Positions 56,197 to 64,000 of a DNA stretch of 64,000 nucleotides are shown in pieces. How positions within the stretch are numbered: position 1 is the first letter of the stretch; every line of letters begins with the position of its first letter. The notes under the pieces are model-generated. The model worked only from the letters and a program-made list of their open reading frames with translations. It was not told the DNA's origin and searched no databases. The stretch comes from Cohnella cholangitidis. Lineage in GTDB: Bacteria; Bacillota; Bacilli; Paenibacillales; Paenibacillaceae. The position numbers and the translations under genes are program-made. The stretch covers positions 744,001 through 808,000 of the forward strand of contig NZ_CP041969.1 of NCBI RefSeq assembly GCF_014107495.1. The letters are read 5' to 3'.

Positions 56197-58149
56197 TTAA
56201 TCTTCCGAAGGCTTCTCGATGGTCAATCCCTCTACATGCCGTTTTCCCATCAGATGCCGTTTCTTGCGGTTTTCGACCGTGTCGAACACGATGTCCATGT
56301 CGTAATCCTCGCCGGGATACAGATGTTTCCTGTCGATATATTTGCGAATTCGCTTATGGTTGATCGTGATCTTCTCTTTCTGCACTTGCACGATCATATT
56401 GCCTTTATCGTCCGGCAAACGATAGACGACTCCCGGCTTGCGCAGTTGTGGTATGAACACCACGTCTCCAACGGACCAACGCAACGATAACTCTTCACGA
56501 TGGGAGTCTGTGCTAATCTTAGAATGGTTACTCATTTCGCGGCCGTTTTTCCCCTCGCGAGACGGCATACCCCGAGGCTTCCCCCCCTCTTGCACGGGAA
56601 CCGATACTTGACCGCGCCCCTTCTTCAGACTATCGGCAATCGTGCGCGCCCTATCGATAATCCCTTTGGAAATGCCTAGCTTGGCCGCAATAACGAAAGC
56701 ATAACTATTGCCGGCTTCCCCCATGTCGAGCCTGTATAACGGACTCAGCGTTTCTTCGTCGAACGCCATCCTCGCATTCCGAAAACCTTCCGTTACCCGG
56801 GCGTATTCTTTGATTTCGTTAAAATGGGTCGTCGCCATAATGACGGAGCCTCTCCGGTATAATTCCTCCAATACGGCGATCGACAAGCCGACGCCTTCGC
56901 CCGGATCCGTACCGGTCGCCAGCTCGTCGAGCAGCACGAGCGAGGACGAACCTGCATGAGCCAATATGTCGATGACGTTGCGCAGATGCGAAGAGAAGGT
57001 GCTCAGCGACGAATCAAGGCTCTGATCGTCGCCGATATCGACTTCAACGTTACGGAATACGCACATCCGGCTTCCTTGCGCGGCAGGAACGAGCAGCCCG
57101 GATTGCGCCATGAGCGTTAACAAGCCTACGGTCTTGAGCGCGACCGTCTTCCCTCCCGTATTCGGTCCGGTAATTAACAAAGCTTGATAACCGTCGCCCA
57201 ACCTAATGTCGAGAGGTACCGGTCTCGTTGCCAGCAGCGGATGCCGGGCTTCCCGCAAATCGATCACCCTATCCTCGTTAAGCTCCGGTGCGACTCCTCC
57301 TATCGTTAGCGCCCATTTCGCTTTCGCGAATAGAAAATCGTAATGGCCCACCGTATCTTGGTTAACGGATAACTCATAGGAATACGTCTCCACCTCTCCG
57401 GTCAGCCGGGCCAGAATTTGCGCCTCCTCGCGATTTTCTTCCAGCTTCAACGCGCTTAAGTCCATCTGCAAGCCTGCCAGCTCGGACGGTTCGACGAACA
57501 CCGTTTGCCCGCTGGACGACTCGTCGAGCACCGTACCCGGAATTCTTTTCCGGTATTCTTTTTTCACGGGCAGCACGTAACGCCCGTTCCGTTGACTGAC
57601 CAACCGTTCTTGCAAAATATCGGAGAACCGGGATAACATCCCTTCAAGCCGTTTCTGCAGCCTCTCCTCCGCGGTACGGATTTTTTTGCGGATTTTGTGC
57701 AGCTCCGGGCTTGCCGTATCTACGATGCGTCCCCGATCGATGCAAGCTTCGATCGCTTCCCTCAGCGGCTTAAGATCGAACATCCCCGTTCCGTACGCCG
57801 CCACGATCGGACTCTCCGTTTTTTTGGACGCCATATATTGGCGCAATTGTTCGCAGCTGCGCGCGAATTGGGCCGCGAACCCGAAATCCTCTTCGGACAT
57901 GACGTATCCCGTACCGAGCAGCGCCATCATCGTTTCCATTCCTTCTAGCGACGGCAGAGGCGGATGCCCTCCTTTGGCCAGCAACCGGGACGCTTCCTGC
58001 GTCTCCGCCAGCTTGCGGCTAATGATCTCCTTGTCCTGCAACGGCTCAAGCTCCTCGATCTGCCGACGGCCAAGATAAGTGGAAGCATAAGAGTGCAAGG
58101 TTTCAATCACGCGGTTATATTCTAATTTGCGAAGCGAATGTTGTCTCAA
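56197..58149 (-). CDS. MutS2-like ATPase without Smr domain
   Basis: This 650-residue protein has the MutS2 core and clamp helices (about 1-310) and a MutS-type ABC ATPase: Walker A GPNTGGKT (328-335), the signature STFSSHLRN and Walker B VLLDELATGTDP. The coiled clamp LEENREEAQ is present. It ends with a KOW-like basic segment (SVGDVVFIPQLRKPG and onward) and has no LDLRG or HGxGxG motif. The Smr endonuclease domain of full-length MutS2 (about 780 residues) is therefore absent. TTG 58149 with GGAGGG six bases upstream was chosen. A structured leader precedes it. Confidence 0.87.
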   Translation of the reverse strand: MRQHSLRKLEYNRVIETLHSYASTYLGRRQIEELEPLQDKEIISRKLAETQEASRLLAKGGHPPLPSLEGMETMMALLGTGYVMSEEDFGFAAQFARSCEQLRQYMASKKTESPIVAAYGTGMFDLKPLREAIEACIDRGRIVDTASPELHKIRKKIRTAEERLQKRLEGMLSRFSDILQERLVSQRNGRYVLPVKKEYRKRIPGTVLDESSSGQTVFVEPSELAGLQMDLSALKLEENREEAQILARLTGEVETYSYELSVNQDTVGHYDFLFAKAKWALTIGGVAPELNEDRVIDLREARHPLLATRPVPLDIRLGDGYQALLITGPNTGGKTVALKTVGLLTLMAQSGLLVPAAQGSRMCVFRNVEVDIGDDQSLDSSLSTFSSHLRNVIDILAHAGSSSLVLLDELATGTDPGEGVGLSIAVLEELYRRGSVIMATTHFNEIKEYARVTEGFRNARMAFDEETLSPLYRLDMGEAGNSYAFVIAAKLGISKGIIDRARTIADSLKKGRGQVSVPVQEGGKPRGMPSREGKNGREMSNHSKISTDSHREELSLRWSVGDVVFIPQLRKPGVVYRLPDDKGNMIVQVQKEKITINHKRIRKYIDRKHLYPGEDYDMDIVFDTVENRKKRHLMGKRHVEGLTIEKPSED

Positions 58150-58174
58150 GGTAAACCCTCCTGTGATTTGGAAA

Positions 58175-58228
58175 ATAAAAAAACAGACAGCAAGCCGGAG
58201 CGCCATCGGCGCAAGCTCGCTGCCTGTC
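58175..58228 (-). terminator. Terminator in front of the MutS2-like gene
   Basis: GACAGGCAGCGAGC pairs with GCTTGCTGTCTGT around a GC-rich inner hairpin and is followed by TTTTTTATTTTCC. It lies only 26 bases before the start codon, so it may be conditional. Confidence 0.82.
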
Positions 58229-58253
58229 GGAATTTAAAAGTCGGGAAAGATGC

Positions 58254-58282
58254 AAAAAAACCGTACCCTGATGAGCACGGTT
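58254..58282 (-). terminator. Upstream terminator of the MutS2-like leader
   Basis: ACCGTGCTC-ATC-AGGGTACGGT on the minus strand is followed by TTTTTTT. An upstream AAAACCGT can pair with its 3' arm ACGGTTTT, a possible antiterminator. Confidence 0.75.
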
Positions 58283-58408
58283 GATCTCCCCGAAAATTCA
58301 TTCTTCGTAGGGGCGGTCTTGACCGGTTCTTCACTGGTTATCAGCGCCACGAAGAAGCGACAAGGAAATAAACCCTCCCAATGACGGTTTTCTCCCTTAT
58401 GCCTTATT
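58254..58408 (-). ncRNA. Structured leader or small RNA upstream of the MutS2-like gene
   Basis: The stretch folds on the minus strand as a long interrupted rod: GAAAA with TTTTC, TCATT with AATGA, CTTG with CAAG and an apical TTCTT..CGCTG / CAGTG..AAGAA. A terminator follows. No known riboswitch consensus is recognised. It may be a leader of the MutS2-like gene or a free RNA; a 6S-like shape was considered but not proven. A poor TTGGTA/TATCTG promoter could start it near 58408. Confidence 0.45.
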
Positions 58409-58538
58409 CGCGACTTATCAGATAAATCAGTTCAGAACCAATACCAACATCAAAATTTCCCCTTAAAACGTGTTATGCACATCATAACTTTAAGCGTACA
58501 ATGACGTCAAGCCCGGATAGATTCTGGATTCCTAATGG

Positions 58539-58922
58539 TCAACCCATAACCTTATCGAATATGGATACGACCATACGAATCCCGTTGCGGGACAAATCAT
58601 GGAGCACTTCGGCGGTTTTGCCGGATACCCTGTCTACGAGCGGCTCCCGATCGTTGCGGGGGATCGCGTACTCCTCTTCCTCCCACCGGTAATCGGGCGT
58701 ATCGACCGCGTTTGCGTTCTGCCTCTCCCCATCGCGGGAATGATTAGGCGGCAACGTCCAATCGCCTTCTTCCGCGGCGGTTTGCCCCCCGCCGCTAGGG
58801 GCTACCGTTTCCCATGGACCGTTCACGGTCTCGATCCCTTTCGAAGACAGCTCCATCCCGTATAAAATCGCAAATCCTACGATCCCAGCGAAAATCAACA
58901 ATTTAAACGTATCCCGACGCAT
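58539..58922 (-). CDS. yqxA: YqxA-like protein (DUF3679)
   Basis: This 127-residue protein has one N-terminal membrane helix (FKLLIFAGIVGFAILYGMEL, about 6-25) followed by GIETVNGPWE and a hydrophilic tail. The position after spoIIP and before lepA is that of B. subtilis yqxA, and the length agrees with the DUF3679 family. The function is unknown. The ATG has GGAGGGTGCAGG upstream, 14 bases after spoIIP, so it is co-transcribed. Confidence 0.78.
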   Translation of the reverse strand: MRRDTFKLLIFAGIVGFAILYGMELSSKGIETVNGPWETVAPSGGGQTAAEEGDWTLPPNHSRDGERQNANAVDTPDYRWEEEEYAIPRNDREPLVDRVSGKTAEVLHDLSRNGIRMVVSIFDKVMG

Positions 58923-58936
58923 CCTGCACCCTCCTT

Positions 58937-60184
58937 CTATTTTTTCCGCGCGTTCGCTTTAACCGCTTCCTCGTTTTTCCAATATAACTCGGCAATGACT
59001 TTTGCGAGCACGTCTACCGTACGGTTGCTTTCCTCCAGCGTATTATCGACGCCGCCGATTTCCAGAAGCACGCTGTCCGGAGCGATCGATTGATTGTATT
59101 CGCCGTTGCCGTTGGCAGCCGTTTTGCCCCATACCCCGCGCGACAATCCCGGGTAAGTCTCTTCCAGCTTCTCGTGAATTTCGTTCGCGAACGCCTCGTT
59201 CTCCCGCCAATTCGGGTTTCGGTGCCCGATGATGAAATACACTTGCGCGTAATCTTTCCCTTTGATCGTCGCGGTCGTCTTCTTGCGGCGCTGGGAATCC
59301 CGATGAATATCGAAGAAAAATTTCAATTGTTTGTTGGCCGCCAAAGCTTGGCGAACCGTCTGCAACGAATATTTATATGAATAATTCCAATTATAGCCAG
59401 GAACGGCAGTCGGGTAATCCTTCGAGGAGTGGGTAGAGCCTACGCCCAGTGACTCCAATTGTTTAGCTAGCCTTTTGCCTACCAAGGTAATGTTGGTCTT
59501 ATCCGAGTTGGGATCCTTCTTGTCGGACTTCAGTTCGGGATACCAAGACTCGCGGTTGTGCGAATGGTAGATAAAGACGACTTTCCGTCCTTCCGTGGAA
59601 TGCGTTTCCGTTAAGTCCGAGGGGTCCTTTTGCGTATGCGACTCGGTTGGTAAGGGCTCCTGCCCTGGATTCGTCTCTTCGGGAGATTGCTCAGGCCATC
59701 CGGGAATGCCCGGGAAGTCTTCTGATGAGGGTTGTCCGACGTCATCGATCGGTCCGCGGTCTTCCGGCGCCTCGGGCTCGTCGGAGCCCGGCCTAAGCAA
59801 CACGGAATGGTCCCGGTCCATTCCCGGCATCTCCAGCGCCAGCAAGCTCTTCGGATCATTAGGATTCACGTCGGTCATGAATCTCAGCAGGAATGCGGCC
59901 ATCCGCCCCGTCTGAAACGGGGAAGCTTCGGAGGCATCCATATGAGGAAGCTCCATGCTAAGCAGCGATTGAAAAAACTGCCCGGACAACGAAGCGGCGA
60001 AACCTTTCATCGATTGCACGGGAGAGGCGGCCAGCGACTTCTGCATCATTCCTCCCAACCCTAGCAAAACGAACAGCACCATGGAACTGACGCTTAATAA
60101 GAGAAACGCGCGGCCGGTAATCAAAATTCTTCTCCACCTAGCGCGCAATAGCGGCCATTTCAGCGATTCGATGATGCGTTTCAT
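58937..60184 (-). CDS. spoIIP: Stage II sporulation protein P
   Basis: This 415-residue peptidoglycan amidase/endopeptidase works with SpoIID and SpoIIM to thin the septal wall at engulfment. An N-terminal membrane helix (about 20-48) is followed by a Pro/Glu-rich linker (about 125-190) and the SpoIIP domain with VFIYHSHNRES, FDIHRDSQ and LLEIGGVDN, whose histidine and glutamate ligands are intact. It lies directly after gpr, as in B. subtilis. GGGGAGGAAC precedes the ATG. Confidence 0.95.
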   Translation of the reverse strand: MKRIIESLKWPLLRARWRRILITGRAFLLLSVSSMVLFVLLGLGGMMQKSLAASPVQSMKGFAASLSGQFFQSLLSMELPHMDASEASPFQTGRMAAFLLRFMTDVNPNDPKSLLALEMPGMDRDHSVLLRPGSDEPEAPEDRGPIDDVGQPSSEDFPGIPGWPEQSPEETNPGQEPLPTESHTQKDPSDLTETHSTEGRKVVFIYHSHNRESWYPELKSDKKDPNSDKTNITLVGKRLAKQLESLGVGSTHSSKDYPTAVPGYNWNYSYKYSLQTVRQALAANKQLKFFFDIHRDSQRRKKTTATIKGKDYAQVYFIIGHRNPNWRENEAFANEIHEKLEETYPGLSRGVWGKTAANGNGEYNQSIAPDSVLLEIGGVDNTLEESNRTVDVLAKVIAELYWKNEEAVKANARKK

Positions 60185-60304
60185 CCCGTGTTCCTCCCCG
60201 GAGCCTCGAGCCTGCGGAGACCCCTTCTCTTATTTTCTATAGGTATCCCATCCTATGAGACAATCCGGAATGATAGAACCGGAATTTAATAGAGTCGGAG
60301 ATTA

Positions 60305-60333
60305 CAAAAAAACCCGGCTCTCTTGAGCCAGGC
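60305..60333 (-). terminator. Terminator after gpr
   Basis: CCTGGCTC-AAGA-GAGCCGGG on the minus strand is a strong hairpin followed by TTTTTTTG. Confidence 0.87.
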
Positions 60334-60361
60334 AAACTTGCCGTAATTTTAAATAGCGATG

Positions 60362-61366
60362 TTAGTGCGTGTACGCCGCGACGTTATCCGTGTCTACCGC
60401 TTCATGAAGCGCGGCGTTCAGTCCGCTCGCGATGACGTTGGCGATATCCTCCATGAATTTGTCGATTTCCTTAGGCGTGACCAAGAGGTCGTGGCCGAGC
60501 GGGTTCAGCACCTCTCTTACGAGCTGCAGGCGCTCCTTCTCGTCCATCGTTCCGAACACGCCGAACAGCGGATCCATATTGGCCGTATGCCTCTTCATAT
60601 GTTCGAATACCAAGTCCAGCGTGTTGTTCACGATCGTCGAAGCATAGACGACGGTCGGAACGCCGACCCCGATGACGGGCACGCCCAAAATGTCTTTGGT
60701 CAATCCCTTCCGCTTGTTCCCGATTCCCGAGCCGGGATGGATTCCCGTATCCGCGATTTGGATCGTCGTGTTCACTCTTTCCAACGATTTGGCCGCCAAG
60801 GCATCTACGGCAATGATCAAATCAGGCTTCGATCTTTCGACGATTCCTTGCACGATGTCGCTCGATTCGATCCCCGTCGTGCCTAGCACGCCCGGAGCCA
60901 CGGCGCTAACCGGACGATAGCCCGGGCTTACCTGATCGGGCATCAGCTCGAAAAAATGCCGAGTCACCATGATATTCTCCACGACGACGGGACCGAGCGC
61001 GTCAGGGGTTACGTTCACGTTGCCCAGGCCGACGATCAACACGCTGCTCTTCGCCGTCGCTCCGATTCTCTTCAGGAACGCTTCGAACTCCTTGGCAAAG
61101 GATGTCGCGACTTTATCTTGAAGGGTCGTGTCCCCTTGACGCAGGTCCGGCACCTCAAGCGTTACATAATGGCCGACCATCTTGCCGATCTGCTGCGCGG
61201 CTTGGTCGTTCTTAATTTCCATGCGGGTGACGGTGATTCCGTCCGCGCTCTCGTTCTCGGACCATACTCCCGGAACGTTCGATGTCTGCTGGCCTTTCGT
61301 CGCTAGCTCCTGAGCCTCCAGCGCCAGATCCGTGCGTACGTCGTACATTGACAAATCATGATCCAT
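60362..61366 (-). CDS. gpr: Germination protease Gpr
   Basis: This 334-residue protease starts degradation of small acid-soluble spore proteins at germination. The N-terminus DLSMYDVRTDLALEA contains the conserved propeptide cleavage region before VRTDLA. The core has IVGLGNVNVTPDALGP and TGIHPGSGIGNKRKG. The ATG at 61366 was chosen because it lies just before the conserved segment; an in-frame extension of 45 residues upstream overlaps the rpsT promoter. Forespore expression (sigma-F or sigma-G) is expected. Confidence 0.94.
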   Translation of the reverse strand: MDHDLSMYDVRTDLALEAQELATKGQQTSNVPGVWSENESADGITVTRMEIKNDQAAQQIGKMVGHYVTLEVPDLRQGDTTLQDKVATSFAKEFEAFLKRIGATAKSSVLIVGLGNVNVTPDALGPVVVENIMVTRHFFELMPDQVSPGYRPVSAVAPGVLGTTGIESSDIVQGIVERSKPDLIIAVDALAAKSLERVNTTIQIADTGIHPGSGIGNKRKGLTKDILGVPVIGVGVPTVVYASTIVNNTLDLVFEHMKRHTANMDPLFGVFGTMDEKERLQLVREVLNPLGHDLLVTPKEIDKFMEDIANVIASGLNAALHEAVDTDNVAAYTH

Positions 61367-61415
61367 AGGGTGAAATAATGCCCCTTTCGCATGCGGATTG
61401 AGGTGGGAAATCAGC

Positions 61416-61444
61416 TTGCTTTTTACCCCCTTGCATGATAGAAT
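61416..61444 (+). promoter_or_regulatory. Sigma-A promoter of rpsT
   Basis: TTGCTT (61416-61421), 17 bases, TAGAAT (61439-61444). The start would be near 61451, about 44 bases before rpsT. The reverse complement of the -10 is CATTCTA, which fits a sigma-G -10 for gpr on the other strand. Confidence 0.78.
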
Positions 61445-61494
61445 GTTACAAGTTGTGTGGAGAAATACTTCTGTTTTATCTGGAGGTGAAAAGA

Positions 61495-61767
61495 ATGCCA
61501 AACATCAAATCCGCCATTAAACGTACCAAAACGAACGAAGCTCGCCGCCTGCGCAACGCTTCGGCTAAATCCGCTCTTCGTACAGCAGTTAAACAAGCTG
61601 ACGTAGCGGTCGTAGGAACGGACGTAAACGCTGCTAAAGCAGCTTACGGCGCGGCTCAGAAGAAGTTGGACAAAGCGGCTACTAAAGGGCTCATTCACAA
61701 AAATGCAGCTGCCCGCAAAAAGTCCCGTCTGGCCAAAAAACTCAACGCATTGTCCGCGCAAGCGTAA
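61495..61767 (+). CDS. rpsT: 30S ribosomal protein S20
   Basis: This 90-residue, lysine-rich, helical ribosomal protein has the family start [17 protein letters not shown] and [19 protein letters not shown] near the end. The ATG at 61495 is preceded by GGAGGTGAAAAGA. It is divergent from gpr and convergent with holA, the same arrangement as in B. subtilis. Confidence 0.97.
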   Translation: MPNIKSAIKRTKTNEARRLRNASAKSALRTAVKQADVAVVGTDVNAAKAAYGAAQKKLDKAATKGLIHKNAAARKKSRLAKKLNALSAQA

Positions 61768-61821
61768 GCTTGTGCCTGACGCATATGCGGCTGCGGCGAC
61801 CTTCTGGCGCGGCAGCCATGA

Positions 61822-61867
61822 AAAAGCCATCCTTGCAGGGTTTCCTGTCTATAGGATGGCTTTTTTG
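61822..61867 (+). terminator. Terminator after rpsT
   Basis: AAAGCCATCCT pairs with AGGATGGCTTT around an imperfect inner hairpin, then TTTTTTG. It lies about 55 bases past the rpsT stop. Confidence 0.88.
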
Positions 61868-61907
61868 TTGGGTTTCATTAAAGATGTAGCAGACGCTTCC
61901 GACTAGT

Positions 61908-62047
61908 ATGGGCGACATAAAATAAGTCCCACCCCACCGCTACTCCTCCCCACAAAGTGAAGTAAAGCTGTAGAAGCTTATTCCGATTACTTTGCGGGGG
62001 CCCCAAGTTCATCCATCTTTCCGTGTGACTTATTTTATTCTGCCCAT
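61908..62047. repeat. 140-bp palindromic element (possible MITE)
   Basis: Terminal arms of 25 bases (61908-61932 and 62023-62047) are inverted copies with 21 identities, beginning ATGGGC and containing ATAAAATAAGTC. Inside, CCCCACAAAGT is mirrored by ACTTTGCGGGG. No transposase is present. The element lies neatly between the rpsT and holA terminators. It is either a miniature inverted-repeat element or a large intergenic hairpin. Confidence 0.62.
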
Positions 62048-62068
62048 TGTCGAAATCACAGCCAACAT

Positions 62069-62100
62069 AAAAAAGAAAACCCAACAGGTGTGGGTTTTCA
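62069..62100 (-). terminator. Terminator after holA
   Basis: GAAAACCCACACC-TG-TTGGGTTTTC on the minus strand is followed by TTTTTTATG. Confidence 0.85.
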
Positions 62101-62109
62101 AGGTTAGCG

Positions 62110-63141
62110 TTAGCTTGCGCCTTGGGAGCCGGTTTTGAGGAGGAATAGCTCGAGGCCGAGCGTTTTTTCGACGCGGCCCGTTTTCATCGCGTAGTCAAGG
62201 TCGGCTAGCTCGGATAGAAGATTGGCTAAACGTTCCTGGCTGAACTTGCGCGCTTGTTCTCCCGTGATTTTCACGGCGTACGGATGCAAGCCGATCTGGG
62301 ACGCCATTTGCTGCGGAGAATAACCTTGGTTTCCTAGCTCTTTGACGTACAGCATATTGCGGAATTGCCGCACGAGCAGCGCCATCAGCTTGATCGGCTC
62401 CTCGCGTTGCTTGAGCAGATCGTGATACAGCTTGATCGCTTCCGCGGTACGGAGCGCGGCAAGTTCCTCCGTTAGCTTGAATACGTTCTGCTCCGTTGCC
62501 ATAGGAACTAGCGAACGCACCGATTCCAACGTCACCGAACCGCCCGAGCCCGCATGCAAGCATAACTTGTCGGTCTCCGCCGCCAGCGCGTGCATATCCG
62601 TCCCTACTCGCCTTAATAGCTCCTCCGCCGCGTGGTTTTCCATAGCTCTTCCTTGATTAGACGCGCGTTTAAGCAGCCATTGCAGCAGCTCCTCAGGCTG
62701 CAATGGACTGAAAGAGACGACGGCATCGTTCGCCTTCGCCGTCTTGACCAGCTTCTTGCGCTCGTCCAGTTTCTCGTGGTGCACCATGAACACGAGCACG
62801 GTCGTATCCGATGGCTGCCCCATGTAAGCCAGCAAGCTTTCGGGACGGTGTTCGATGCGGGACGATTCTTTGCCCGATGCGAACAATACGCTGTCCCTGA
62901 CGAGAATAATTTTGCTGGGAACAAGGAAGGGAAGGGTCTCCGCTTCCTCCAAAATGCTGTCTATCGAGGTTTCCCCCGTATCGAATCGAATGACCGCCAT
63001 ATCCCGATGTTCGGGCTGAACCGAATGTTCAAGCAATCGTTCGACAAATTCGTTCATGATATAAGTTTCGGTTCCGAAACAAACGTATATCGGGGATACG
63101 TTCCCTTGCTTGATCGATCGAAAAGCTTGTTTAGCGTCCAT
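62110..63141 (-). CDS. holA: DNA polymerase III subunit delta
   Basis: This 343-residue clamp-loader subunit opens the beta clamp. It has the degenerate AAA+ N-terminal part (SPIYVCFGTETYIMNEF, about 15-31), RFDTGETSIDSILEEAETLPF and a helical C-terminal collar domain (about 220-340) with KLMALLVRQFRNML. GGGGATCGGCGC precedes the ATG. It corresponds to B. subtilis yqeN (holA), next to rpsT. Confidence 0.94.
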   Translation of the reverse strand: MDAKQAFRSIKQGNVSPIYVCFGTETYIMNEFVERLLEHSVQPEHRDMAVIRFDTGETSIDSILEEAETLPFLVPSKIILVRDSVLFASGKESSRIEHRPESLLAYMGQPSDTTVLVFMVHHEKLDERKKLVKTAKANDAVVSFSPLQPEELLQWLLKRASNQGRAMENHAAEELLRRVGTDMHALAAETDKLCLHAGSGGSVTLESVRSLVPMATEQNVFKLTEELAALRTAEAIKLYHDLLKQREEPIKLMALLVRQFRNMLYVKELGNQGYSPQQMASQIGLHPYAVKITGEQARKFSQERLANLLSELADLDYAMKTGRVEKTLGLELFLLKTGSQGAS

Positions 63142-63187
63142 TGCGCCGATCCCCTAACCTTATGTACTCCTTCTAATTGTACACTAA

Positions 63188-63229
63188 ACAACAAAGAGAT
63201 CACACCTTTAAGCAAGGCGCGATCTCTCT
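63188..63229 (-). terminator. Terminator after the right-edge gene
   Basis: AGAGATC pairs with GATCTCT (63196-63202 with 63220-63227) and is followed on the minus strand by TTGTTGTTT. It lies about 140 bases after the stop at 63366. The stretch in between shows no gene. Confidence 0.6.
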
Positions 63230-63365
63230 GTCCTCGGACATCTATATCAACGTTCGCCGGCCGGCCCATGGTGCCGTGCGCGAACGACCGTGACGATGGT
63301 CCAAAGACGATCGTCAACTTCGTCTGTACACTATACGCGATTTCGCGCAAAGTGTGACAACCGAA

Positions 63366-64000
63366 TTAACGTTTTGATTCTTTTGCCGCGGCGACATCGA
63401 ATTGCCATTGGCTCTCATTGCCCTCTGCATCGGTGAACGTAAAGTACAATAGCGTGCTTTCGTCGTTCCAACTCAAGAGACTTATTTTGCCGTCCTTAGC
63501 CTGAGAGCTATAATACTCGCTGCCGTCTTCATTGAGATACACTTGGAACGTTCCGCCATCCGAGACCGCGATCGCTTTCCATTTCCCGTCCGGTGAATCC
63601 ACTGCCGCGGCCGGTACTGAATATCCCGAAATCGCCGGATTGTCGGAGTTGATCTTTAACGGACTTTCGGCAACCGGAACCGATTCGATTCTGTTAGCCG
63701 ATGCGTCCAGCTTCTTCCCGCTATCGGAATCGATTGCATCGTTGGAATCCTGAGCCCCGGAGAAGGCCCTAGGCTCCGCCCCACCGGCTTGATCTTCAAC
63801 TCCGCCTTGCTGCTTACTTTCCATTTTCGCCTCCGGCGAATCTTCCAACCCTTTTCTCATCATCAAAGCGGAAGATCCTTCGCTTGCGGGAGCAGCCGCC
63901 GGGCTCGGCGCCGCTGCTTCGTTATTGCTGCCGGTTCCGCCTAGCGTCCATTGTCCCGGGTTGCTGAACAACAACAGCCCTGCGACAATGCCCGCTGCGA
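63366..64000 (-). CDS. Membrane-anchored protein with beta-rich C-terminus (5' end outside window)
   Basis: The frame runs past the right edge, so only the last 210 or so residues are seen. They begin with a hydrophobic segment (AAGIVAGLLLF), then a low-complexity Ala/Ser/Glu/Gly-rich stalk of about 100 residues. The C-terminal part (SPDGKWKAIAV, SWNDESTLLYFTF) resembles two blades of a TolB/WD40-like propeller. The type II topology with a stalk would suit an anti-sigma factor or a surface sensor, but no motif proves this. An in-frame TTG at 63974 is not its start. Confidence 0.65.
   Translation of the reverse strand, partial: AAGIVAGLLLFSNPGQWTLGGTGSNNEAAAPSPAAAPASEGSSALMMRKGLEDSPEAKMESKQQGGVEDQAGGAEPRAFSGAQDSNDAIDSDSGKKLDASANRIESVPVAESPLKINSDNPAISGYSVPAAAVDSPDGKWKAIAVSDGGTFQVYLNEDGSEYYSSQAKDGKISLLSWNDESTLLYFTFTDAEGNESQWQFDVAAAKESKR

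Noticed and set aside
58254..58408. Assignment of the leader as 6S RNA or a known riboswitch
   Set aside because: The rod shape is suggestive, but no conserved core of 6S RNA, lysine, SAM, FMN or other familiar riboswitches could be identified by eye.
61878..62084. 68-codon minus-strand open frame across the palindrome
   Set aside because: It lies almost wholly inside the inverted repeat, has no ribosome binding site and crosses the rpsT terminator side, so it is likely a by-product of the repeat.

Overview
The window is chromosomal core DNA of a spore-forming Bacillota, most likely Paenibacillaceae (Paenibacillus or Cohnella type). Sporulation genes (gpr, spoIIP, yqxA, yqfC, yqfD) point to an endospore former. 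CIRCE control of hrcA-grpE-dnaK-dnaJ, a T-box on glyQS and a sigma-W type promoter on nfeD-floA are Bacillales traits. The gene order follows the Bacillus subtilis holA-rpsT-gpr-spoIIP-yqxA-lepA-hemW-hrcA ... rpsU-yqeY-yqeZ-floA-yqfC-yqfD-phoH-yqfF-ybeY-dgkA-cdd-era-yqzL-recO-glyQS-yqfL-yqxD-dnaG-sigA-trmK-yqfO stretch, read here from right to left. Nearly all genes lie on the minus strand. No tRNA, rRNA, insertion sequence, prophage or CRISPR array was seen.

Layout from left to right. 1-4.6 kb: a partial cysteine desulfurase, a lytic transglycosylase, a DUF1540 protein, YpuI and a plus-strand subtilisin-like protease. 4.65-5.1 kb: RNase P RNA, whose architecture is type A rather than the type B of B. 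subtilis. 5.2-11.5 kb: yqfO, trmK, a membrane protein, sigA, dnaG and a YaiI-family protein. 12-22.8 kb: the PPDK regulator, glyS-glyQ with T-box, recO, yqzL, era, cdd, dgkA, ybeY, the 7TM-HD protein YqfF/PgpH and PhoH. 22.8-28.4 kb: yqfD and yqfC, then a sigma-W controlled nfeD-floA-(third gene) unit whose third gene looks frameshifted, then yqeY and rpsU. 28.5-30.3 kb: a HIT protein, a very histidine-rich protein and an anchored unknown. 30.3-37.8 kb: addA-addB. 38-46.7 kb: a small gene with a strongly structured leader, an RlmI-like methyltransferase, a Na/Pi cotransporter, a DeoC homologue lacking the Schiff-base lysine, a Nudix hydrolase, mtaB, rsmE, a site-2 protease, prmA and two coupled small genes. 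46.8-51.7 kb: the hrcA heat-shock operon. 51.7-64 kb: a GNAT protein, a DinB-like protein, hemW, lepA, a MutS2-like protein without the Smr domain preceded by a structured leader, yqxA, spoIIP, gpr, rpsT, a 140-bp palindromic element, holA and a membrane protein cut by the right edge.

Functionally the window gathers translation and ribosome quality control (glyQS, lepA, rsmE, prmA, mtaB, trmK, era, ybeY, rpsT, rpsU, rnpB), replication and repair (dnaG, holA, addAB, recO, the MutS2-like protein), heat shock, membrane-stress response (sigma-W nfeD-floA) and sporulation or germination. No obviously new multi-gene defence or biosynthetic system was found. The most unusual points are the DeoC homologue with glutamine in place of the catalytic lysine, the type A RNase P RNA, the frameshifted third gene of the sigma-W unit, the leader that hides the ribosome binding site of a 73-residue protein, the structured leader before the MutS2-like gene and the 140-bp palindrome.
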